Positions 42,008 to 48,647 of a stretch of DNA of 48,647 bases are shown here, piece by piece (position 1 is the stretch's first letter; each line of letters opens with the position of its first letter). The position numbers and the translations under genes were made by a program. The notes beneath the pieces were generated by a model. That model was given only the letters and a program-made list of their open reading frames with translations. It was not told where the DNA came from and did not search any database. The DNA lies in contig JAPLDT010000035.1 of the NCBI GenBank assembly GCA_026391315.1, forward strand, positions 1-48,647, read 5' to 3'. Source of the stretch: Bacteroidia bacterium (GTDB taxonomy: Bacteria; Bacteroidota; Bacteroidia; Bacteroidales; Prolixibacteraceae).

Positions 42008-45000
42008 ATATTTTTTCCATTTTTATCGAAATACTTTTGTACTAAAGCCAGTAATTTTTCTTTTAAAATGGGTTTTGAAATATAGTCATTGCATCCTGCC
42101 TCCAATGCCTTTTCCCTGTCACCAGAAAGCGCATAGGCTGTTTGGACAATTATGATCACTGCTTTGTTAAAACCCCGTATCTGCTTTATGGCTTCAAAAC
42201 CATCCATCCCTGGCATTTTAATATCCATCATGACCAAATCAATATCTGGGTTATTGCGACAGTCTTCAACGGCATCGACTCCGGTTCTCACGTTCAAAAT
42301 TTCTTTACTAAGTACCCTAAGGGCCATTGAAATGAGTTTTGACGATTCTTCATCGTCTTCGGCAATTAATATTTTGAGTCCCGATCCTTCGGGATAAGTC
42401 TTATAATCTTCTCCTTCAGCCGAAACCACATTTTTAATGATTTTTTTTTCTTCCGGCTCAACTTTGTAGGGAATGGTAAAATAAAAGGTTGAGCCTTTCA
42501 TTTCCGATTTACCTTCGGGATAGCTTTCTACCCAGATTTTACCGCCCAGCATCCCCACATAAGCTTTCGAAATTGATAATCCCAATCCTGCACCTTCATA
42601 ATTTCTGTTTAGCGATTCGCTTCCTTGCCTGAACCTTTCAAAAATGAATTCCTTTTGATCCTGACGAACACCCGGGCCTGTATCTTTCACGAAAAATTGT
42701 AGAGACGCACGGCCATGCGTCTCTACCACGTCATACCCAAATTCAATTGAACCATTATTGGTAAATTTAATGGCGTTTTTAACAAGATTGGTGAGAATGG
42801 CATAGATTTTTTCCCGGTCAGTTTTAATTACTGACTCATTAACGGATAACGAATTTTTAAAGGTTAGCTGTATCCCTTTTTGCTCAGCCTCCGGCTTGAA
42901 GAAGGAATGAATATATTCGATTTGCTCGTTTATATTGGTCTCCGAAATGGTAACTTCCATTTGTCCCGATTCTACTTTTGAGATGCTTACGATATCGTTG
43001 ATGATATTAAGCATACGGGCACCGCTTTTCTCTATGACCTGGATATACTGCTGCTGCTCTTCACCCGTGAGATTAGGTTCTTTCAGCAGTCCGGCAAAAC
43101 CCAGTATGCCATTCATGGGGGTACGTATCTCGTGGCTCATATTGGCAAGAAAAGCCGATTTTAAACGGTCGCTTTCTTCGGCTCTGTCTTTGGCCATAAT
43201 TAATTCTTGCTCTGCACGTTTCCGATCGGTAATGTCTTTTGCTACACCAATAAGTGCCACCGGTTGATTTGCACTATCGTGAATAATCGTTGTTGAAAGA
43301 AGGATTGGAAATTCATTCCCATCTTTTTTACGGTTTAATATTTCACCTGTCCATCCGCCGCGAAGTGTAGCAGGAAGAATTTCACGTTCAACATCAGGCG
43401 GGATATTTGGTGAATGTACAATGTGTATGTTCTGACCGATAAGTTCTTCTTCTGAATAGCCGTAAGTCTTCTTAAAAGATTCATTCACAAAAATAAGTCT
43501 GTCTTCAAGATCCGTGATGCTCACACATTCATTAACACTTCTCAATGCAAAGGCAAGCATTTTAATTTCTTCTTCAGCATGTTTGCGTTCGGTGACATCA
43601 ATTGCCAATCCAACGATCCCGACCACAGTGCCATCCGCACTCAGTAAAGGCCCAATATGGTTCTCAAAATGCACTCCGTTCAATTCTGTAGAAGCAATTA
43701 CCGTTTCACCATCAAGAGCGCGGCGAACAACATCCTTCCCAGGCGTCACCTTTCCTGAGTTCTCGACAAATGGAAACGAACCATAGAGATCAAACGCCGA
43801 CACTCCAACATTCTCGCCAGGTTTCAGTCCGACGCGTTCTAGTCTCATACCTTCTGAGAGCGTGAATATGCCATGGCTATTCGTGGCAAATATCGTGATT
43901 GGAGTATTGTTTAATACTGTGCGAAGAAGTTCCTCATTCTTACGAAGTTCCTCTTTAGCGTGTTTGCTTTCTGTAATATCGCGCTCAATGGCAAGGTATC
44001 CAATAATATCTCCGCGTTCATTAATTATCGGATTGATTGTCGCTTCAATACTTAACAGTCGTCCGTCTTTTGTTTTATTAACTTTTTCACGGATTACCGA
44101 TTTCTGAGTAAGAAGACTATTCCAAAAATCTCTATAATACGTTTTATCTAAAATCCCGGATTTCAAAATACGTGGTGTTTTACCAATCGCTTCTTCTTTT
44201 GTATATCCGAAAATATTTTCGAAAGCAGGATTCACATAAACAATTGTTCCATCCGGATCGGTTAAAAAGACTGCATCACCAGAACACTCAACTCCCAATC
44301 TAAACTTCACTAGAAATTCTTCTGCTTCTTTCCGTTTTGCTTCGTGTTCTATAAATTCAAGCGCAAACGAAACATCCATCGCCATTTCATCAATGAGTTT
44401 AATTTCATCTTCACTAAAGAATTCTGTCTCGCTCGCATAAAATTTGATCACACCGCGCACTGTTCCTAAAACTTTGATAGGGAATGAAGCTGACGACCTA
44501 TAACCAAGTTTCAGCGCATTGTCCCGCCACGGAATCATACTTTCATCCTTTGCAATGTCGTTCGAGATTGTAAAATGACCTGATCTAATCGCTTTTAGCG
44601 TTGGGCCCTCGATTTGTGCCTTATCGTTCAAATCAATTTTTATTTTGTTCAGATAATCCGCAGCCAATCCGGCAGAGGCCGCTACATCAACCATGTTAGT
44701 TTGCGGGTTGATCATACCAATCCATACCATTCTGAATTTACCGTCTTCAACTGCAATACGGCAAATCTCATTGAATAACAGGTTGATATCATGAATACGA
44801 ACAATTGCCTGGTTGATATTGCTAAGAAGAGCATAGATACGATTCAGTTTTTGTACCCGTTCTTGTGCTTGCATACGTTCAGTAACGTTGATAAGGCTAA
44901 GAACCAGAGCAGTTACAGAACCATCACTCGCCTTTACGGGCTGTAGACTCCAGTCCCAATAAGAAATTCCGCGTTCGGGATTTTCGGCATACTCAAAAGA

Positions 45001-46941
45001 TTTAGCAAAGGAGATATGAGATTGACCGGTTTCAACAACCTTGCGGAAAAGAGCTTCATTTTCTGCATAAGGGAAAAGTGTAAAATGGTTTTTGTTCGGA
45101 TAAAAATCCGGCGTATGTTTGTCGGCTTCGGCATACGCATTATTAACCTTTATGAAATTAAATTTGGTATCAAGGTAAGCCATCAAAATGTGTGTATTGT
45201 TGAAAACTTTTTCCAACAATTCGTAACTATCCCGCAAAGTTTCGGCAGTTTGAACCCTTTCCTGATAAAAGCGCGCACGATGACGCCGCCACACTACAGC
45301 GACACTTGTACCAGCGCCAAAGAGAAGGGCAGTAACCAGAAAAATCATCAGCCAAAGTCTTTCACTCAACGGGGCATATACTTCAGCTATATCAATTTTT
45401 GTAATAATTAACCAGGGGGAGTCTGGTATATGGTGTATGTCGCCAAGAACATGCACGTTTCTGTAGTCATAACCTTCAACAATTCCCTCTTCCCCCAGCA
45501 CTGCCCTAACTGCCAATACAGTTTTGTTCTTAAGAGGAATACGAAGTGAAAGCGCTGTATTCTGTTGTAACTTAACCTCATTCAAATAGAGTACATCTTC
45601 ACCTTCTCTTCGAACGAGCATAGTCTCGGATGTTTTACTTGGTGTTGGCCAGCTTTTGATATAAGGATAAAGATATTCTTCCGGATTGATCTGCACTGAT
45701 AGTACACCAGCGATTTGATTTTTGTTTTTAGGATTGGGAATGGGGACTAAAATATTCAGATAAATATGTTGATCTTTTTCATTTTTGTAAAAATCAACAA
45801 TGGTGACATTACCGGATTTTATGGCTTCCGAAATTTTATCTCTATAAGTGGATGAGCGCGGTTCGGGTGAGTCGGGTTCAGAAAAACGTTCAACACCCTT
45901 ATTATCAAGCAGACTCAACTTATTAAAATTATTTACAATCCTGAAATGGCCCAGCCAGGTTCGAAGTTGCCGAGGCGCTTTAATATCTTTGGGGTCATTA
46001 AAATAGCGGTCAACAAGAGTAGAAAAATAAGTATTATTATGAAATAAAGATGCGTCCTCAACCCATTCCTTACGAATGTGGGTGAGTTCACTTATTTTCA
46101 AATCGGCAACAGAAGAAAGCTCTTGTTCTTTTTGCAATCTGTATTCTTTTACATTGTGTATATAATAAAAGTATCCGGCCAAAATTATTCCAGTTGCCAA
46201 AAGTGCAAAAACTAAAATGAGAATTAAGGATGATCTTGTTGAAACGGCATCAGTGTCACTTATATATTGCCATATTTTTGGACTGATCAACGCCATCAAG
46301 GCTGCTCCAAGAAAAAATAAAGCAAGCGAAGTTGAGAGAGCAGGCGGAATAAATTGAGTACCATAAAGAAGCGGTGTTCCAAAAAGACGAGCTAATAAAA
46401 GTATGATTGAGATCAGGCAAACCAAAAAAACAAAAGAGAGAGCGGCAAGCATTACCTTCTGTCGTTCAGATGATAACAGTGAAATAAGAAATGCTAAACC
46501 AGCAAGAACAAAACAGAGTGCAGTCAAAGGTGAAATATATCCAAGCGGTGCTCCGCTGATTGATCCTACTATCTTAAAACCCAGGTGTTCAACTGCGGGA
46601 TGAATTCCAAAATAAGAAAGAAAAAGCAAGAGAAGGGCAATCAATGTGCCTATAGAACTAATAATAATTCCTGCTTTATAAAACCAACTGCTTTTAGGAA
46701 ACCGGGAGCACAGTAAGACAGCAATCCCAAAAGATACAAACAAAATCGCTGTGCTTGGCGCCATTGGTATAAGACTGTTACTAAAACTGGCTAATATTGG
46801 AGCGCCTAAAATCCAGCCAAGTATAGCAACGATACCTACACCGGATGTTAATAGAGCGAAGAGCTGAGTCATTAGAAAGGGCCTGGCCCTTTCTTTTTCA
46901 TCATTTATACGTCCTTCTTTGGTTTTATCCTCATCATTCAT
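41998..46941 (-). CDS. Large hybrid sensor kinase: 7TM-Cache-PAS-GAF-PAS3-HisKA-HATPase-REC
   Basis: The protein has 1647 residues. About seven helices occupy residues 25-260, followed by a periplasmic Cache-like domain (about 265-530), a further helix (LWLMIFLVTALLFGAGTSVA), PAS, GAF (about 700-850), and three more PAS domains (865-1230). HisKA has H1270 in MSHEIRTPMNG, and the HATPase has NLVKNAIKFTNNG and EGAGLGLSISKAYV. The C-terminal REC has D1573 in MMDIKMPGMDG. Residues 1406-1414 (VETHGRASL) are encoded by a 28-bp DNA palindrome. It is the only leftward gene after 20.4 kb and has no adjacent regulator; its REC may feed a distant Hpt. Confidence 0.92.
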   Translation of the reverse strand: MNDEDKTKEGRINDEKERARPFLMTQLFALLTSGVGIVAILGWILGAPILASFSNSLIPMAPSTAILFVSFGIAVLLCSRFPKSSWFYKAGIIISSIGTLIALLLLFLSYFGIHPAVEHLGFKIVGSISGAPLGYISPLTALCFVLAGLAFLISLLSSERQKVMLAALSFVFLVCLISIILLLARLFGTPLLYGTQFIPPALSTSLALFFLGAALMALISPKIWQYISDTDAVSTRSSLILILVFALLATGIILAGYFYYIHNVKEYRLQKEQELSSVADLKISELTHIRKEWVEDASLFHNNTYFSTLVDRYFNDPKDIKAPRQLRTWLGHFRIVNNFNKLSLLDNKGVERFSEPDSPEPRSSTYRDKISEAIKSGNVTIVDFYKNEKDQHIYLNILVPIPNPKNKNQIAGVLSVQINPEEYLYPYIKSWPTPSKTSETMLVRREGEDVLYLNEVKLQQNTALSLRIPLKNKTVLAVRAVLGEEGIVEGYDYRNVHVLGDIHHIPDSPWLIITKIDIAEVYAPLSERLWLMIFLVTALLFGAGTSVAVVWRRHRARFYQERVQTAETLRDSYELLEKVFNNTHILMAYLDTKFNFIKVNNAYAEADKHTPDFYPNKNHFTLFPYAENEALFRKVVETGQSHISFAKSFEYAENPERGISYWDWSLQPVKASDGSVTALVLSLINVTERMQAQERVQKLNRIYALLSNINQAIVRIHDINLLFNEICRIAVEDGKFRMVWIGMINPQTNMVDVAASAGLAADYLNKIKIDLNDKAQIEGPTLKAIRSGHFTISNDIAKDESMIPWRDNALKLGYRSSASFPIKVLGTVRGVIKFYASETEFFSEDEIKLIDEMAMDVSFALEFIEHEAKRKEAEEFLVKFRLGVECSGDAVFLTDPDGTIVYVNPAFENIFGYTKEEAIGKTPRILKSGILDKTYYRDFWNSLLTQKSVIREKVNKTKDGRLLSIEATINPIINERGDIIGYLAIERDITESKHAKEELRKNEELLRTVLNNTPITIFATNSHGIFTLSEGMRLERVGLKPGENVGVSAFDLYGSFPFVENSGKVTPGKDVVRRALDGETVIASTELNGVHFENHIGPLLSADGTVVGIVGLAIDVTERKHAEEEIKMLAFALRSVNECVSITDLEDRLIFVNESFKKTYGYSEEELIGQNIHIVHSPNIPPDVEREILPATLRGGWTGEILNRKKDGNEFPILLSTTIIHDSANQPVALIGVAKDITDRKRAEQELIMAKDRAEESDRLKSAFLANMSHEIRTPMNGILGFAGLLKEPNLTGEEQQQYIQVIEKSGARMLNIINDIVSISKVESGQMEVTISETNINEQIEYIHSFFKPEAEQKGIQLTFKNSLSVNESVIKTDREKIYAILTNLVKNAIKFTNNGSIEFGYDVVETHGRASLQFFVKDTGPGVRQDQKEFIFERFRQGSESLNRNYEGAGLGLSISKAYVGMLGGKIWVESYPEGKSEMKGSTFYFTIPYKVEPEEKKIIKNVVSAEGEDYKTYPEGSGLKILIAEDDEESSKLISMALRVLSKEILNVRTGVDAVEDCRNNPDIDLVMMDIKMPGMDGFEAIKQIRGFNKAVIIIVQTAYALSGDREKALEAGCNDYISKPILKEKLLALVQKYFDKNGKNIHS
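42699..42726. repeat. 28-bp palindrome inserted in frame in the kinase ATPase domain
   Basis: GTAGAGACGCA and TGCGTCTCTAC are perfect complements around CGGCCA. The element keeps the reading frame and adds VETHGRASL between two strands of the HATPase domain. It is of the GTAGAGACG type I recall as widely dispersed in some bacterial genomes. Confidence 0.8.
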
Positions 46942-47046
46942 AATTGCAGGTTATCTATTGTGATAGAATGCTAAACAAATGAAATAATCAATTTGTTCAG
47001 TAGGATTTCTGAATTGGTTTTGTCTTTTAGCATTGGTTATTAATAA
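46942..47046. other. Upstream region of the leftward kinase
   Basis: It should hold the kinase promoter, but I find no well-spaced TTG / TAnnTTTG pair. Octamer ATGCTAAA recurs inverted (TTTAGCAT) about 70 bp apart. Confidence 0.3.
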
Positions 47047-47271
47047 CAGTATGGCCAAATTGCCTTATGCTATGAGGTCAGTCTAAGAACCCCTCCCACA
47101 AGTATTTATTTTGGCGAACAAACAAGTATAACCATTATAAATGTAATTAGCAAGAAAGATAAGCGAAAGAAACTTGGATTACATTACAAAATAGTGGAGT
47201 TGGGAATCCTTCCAGCCAACAAAATCGGTGATCTGCTACCCCGGAATCTCAAACCGCTTTTGCTGGATTAA
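47047..47271 (+). pseudogene. Remnant of an AraC-type regulator N-terminus
   Basis: An open stretch without any start codon ends in KKDKRKKLGLHYKIVELG and ILPANKIGDLLPRNLKPLLLD before a stop. The piece KKLGLHYKIVELG closely parallels RRLGLHYILVDLG of the AraC-type regulator at 20.9 kb (eight of 13 identical, others conservative), and a short helix-like tail follows as there. No HTH remains. It is probably a decayed paralogue, directly upstream of promoter P8. Confidence 0.4.
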
Positions 47272-47281
47272 TGTTAAAATA

Positions 47282-47346
47282 TGTGAATTATGTAACTCAT
47301 TATAAATATTTTGTAACATTTCAAAGGTAAGTAGCGCTTAACTTGG
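47282..47346 (+). promoter_or_regulatory. Island promoter P8 (ompA-like)
   Basis: TGTGAATTATGTAAC, 15 nt, TGTAAC, 21 nt, TAACTTGG ending at 47346. The -7 box deviates at one base (TTGG), all spacings hold. The gene starts 87 bases later, the longest leader in the series. Confidence 0.72.
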
Positions 47347-47432
47347 CATACTAATAAATCAGTAATACAGACAGATGTAACGGCAAATAATAGTTGCATA
47401 CAACTTTCTAAATCAAATGAAAAAAAACTAAC

Positions 47433-48647
47433 ATGAAAAAAATTAGCTTAAGTTTTACGGTTCTGCTTATGTGTGCGATATCCACTTTTGCTCAGGACAA
47501 AGCAAAAACCGAGCCTTACCCCAATTGGGAAATTGGAGTAAATTTGGGTGTTACTAGTTTCACGGGATCTACCAATATTGCCAAAGGTAAATCGTATGAA
47601 CATTTTAACAATTACAACAGTAACCTAAACTTTGGTTACGGATTGTTTATCAGGAGAAATTTCACGAGCGTATTCGCGTTTGAGGGCGCTTACAACGGGA
47701 CAACACTAACTGGTGAACCAAAAGCTACAAACGCCCTGGGAAAAACATTTAAAACCGGCATCAACGAGTTAGATCTGAATACTGTCTGGAACATGAACAA
47801 TCTTTTTTCCAGGAACAAATTTGATCGAAAGGTATATTGGTATACCAAACTGGGCGTCGGTTGGACCCATGTGAACAACAAAGAATATACCAACCCAACT
47901 GCAATGAAGCCATGGAGGGAATTAACTATTCCAATCGGAACCGGTGTTGCATTTCGTCTGAGCGAAAATGTAAAGTTGCACATTGGGACTCAGTGGAGTT
48001 GGGTCAATTCCAATCGATTGGATGGTGATAACCAGGGTGGAACCGGAACTGACTACCTGATCGCTCAGATCCGCGAACAATATCTGTATACATACGCTGG
48101 ATTATCCTTTATTTTTGGCAGAAAAGTGGTGAAACCAGTTCCAGTTGTTGTTGTAGCTCCAGCACCTCAACCAGAACCAAAAAAGGAACCGAAACCAGAA
48201 CCAAAACCAGAACCAAAACCAGTTCCTGTGCCACCACAAGCGCCAGAACTTATTTTCGTTCAGCCTGCCGTTATTGGAAATGTATACAACATTCTGTTCG
48301 GCTTTAACTTCGGATTTGACAAGTCCAATATTGATGGTATATCATCTTCAGAACTTGATCGGCTGATAAAGGATTTGGTCGCAAATCCAGCGGTTGATGT
48401 TGAAATTGCCGCTCATGCTGATTCACGAGGTTCGGCAGCTTACAACATGAAACTTTCTGAAAGACGTGGCCAATCATTAATGGATTATCTCATGGGAAAA
48501 GGTATTGATGCTTCAAGAATTAAAGTGACAGCCTATGGTGAAACAAAGTTAACCAACAAGTGTTCCGATGGTGTCAAATGTTCCGAAGCAGAACATGCAG
48601 CCAACCGCCGGGCCGTAGCTACCATTGTAGTTTGGAAGAAGAACTAA
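47433..48647 (+). CDS. OmpA-family outer membrane protein
   Basis: This 404-residue protein has a signal peptide (MKKISLSFTVLLMCAISTFA, cut before QDK), an N-terminal beta-barrel of about 205 residues (WEIGVNLGVTSFTGSTNIAK ... YTYAGLSFIFGRK), a Pro/Glu/Lys-rich linker at about 236-276 with PEPKPEPKPEPK, and a C-terminal OmpA peptidoglycan-binding domain (FDKSNIDGISSSELDRLIKD, AAHADSRGSAAYNMKLSERR, ANRRAVATIVV). The HADSRG Asp and the LSERR Arg are the residues that bind diaminopimelate in the family. Two cysteines lie in CSDGVKC. It links outer membrane and cell wall and carries P8. The stop codon is the last base of the window. Confidence 0.94.
   Translation: MKKISLSFTVLLMCAISTFAQDKAKTEPYPNWEIGVNLGVTSFTGSTNIAKGKSYEHFNNYNSNLNFGYGLFIRRNFTSVFAFEGAYNGTTLTGEPKATNALGKTFKTGINELDLNTVWNMNNLFSRNKFDRKVYWYTKLGVGWTHVNNKEYTNPTAMKPWRELTIPIGTGVAFRLSENVKLHIGTQWSWVNSNRLDGDNQGGTGTDYLIAQIREQYLYTYAGLSFIFGRKVVKPVPVVVVAPAPQPEPKKEPKPEPKPEPKPVPVPPQAPELIFVQPAVIGNVYNILFGFNFGFDKSNIDGISSSELDRLIKDLVANPAVDVEIAAHADSRGSAAYNMKLSERRGQSLMDYLMGKGIDASRIKVTAYGETKLTNKCSDGVKCSEAEHAANRRAVATIVVWKKN

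Noticed and set aside
45016-45411. 131-codon frame antisense to the large kinase
   Set aside because: No domain or promoter; typical shadow of a long gene.

Overview
The window looks like a chromosomal segment of a Bacteroidota bacterium, probably class Bacteroidia or a near relative. The signs are the promoter grammar (-33 TTG and -7 TAnnTTTG in front of the tRNA and the HTH-pyrKD operon), weak ribosome binding sites, a fused E1 alpha/beta 2-oxoacid dehydrogenase, DUF3108 and DUF3494 proteins, OmpA with a proline-rich linker, and hybrid histidine kinases. All names come from reading motifs; no database was searched.

Positions 1-20,366 are mostly housekeeping. They hold the 3' end of gyrA with a TPR lipoprotein-like or periplasmic protein, then leftward genes for methylglyoxal synthase, a Bax-type glucosaminidase, flavodoxin, E1 and E2 of a 2-oxoacid dehydrogenase, and a class C beta-lactamase-fold hydrolase. 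Next come an HTH regulator with pyrK-pyrD and a leftward operon of esterase, Nudix, Xaa-Pro aminopeptidase and a large HExxH outer-membrane-type protein. A LysE exporter and an SDR enzyme close this part.

A tRNA-Lys gene with its own promoter and a perfect terminator marks the boundary. From about 20.8 kb onward almost everything is on the + strand and looks like a stress and envelope island. It starts with an AraC-type regulator, a hybrid kinase with a 21-residue tandem-repeat coiled coil, and a REC-only protein. It then carries a DUF3494 lipoprotein, many tiny membrane proteins (lmo0937-like, Thivi_2564-like and others), an NRAMP-like transporter, CsbD, YtxH, a holin-like protein and an AI-2E-type permease. 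A carbohydrate block follows (GH130, GT4 plus toroid, PIG-L deacetylase, GT4, alpha/alpha-barrel glycosidase), then DUF3108. A large leftward hybrid kinase intrudes before the final OmpA gene.

The most striking finding is a regulon written into the DNA. Eight promoters in this island share the same 65-bp architecture: TGTGAATnATGTAAc, exactly 15 nt, tGTAAc, exactly 21 nt, nAnnTTTG. They precede the AraC regulator operon, DUF3494, the small-protein genes, CsbD, YtxH, DUF3108 and ompA. The two half-sites are direct repeats 22 bp apart, and the proximal one occupies the -33 position. This suggests a class II activator, most simply the AraC-type protein encoded first. A second hidden signal is an 85-bp palindromic element in four copies, each just 5' of a gene, with a compensatory C-G to G-C change in its stem.
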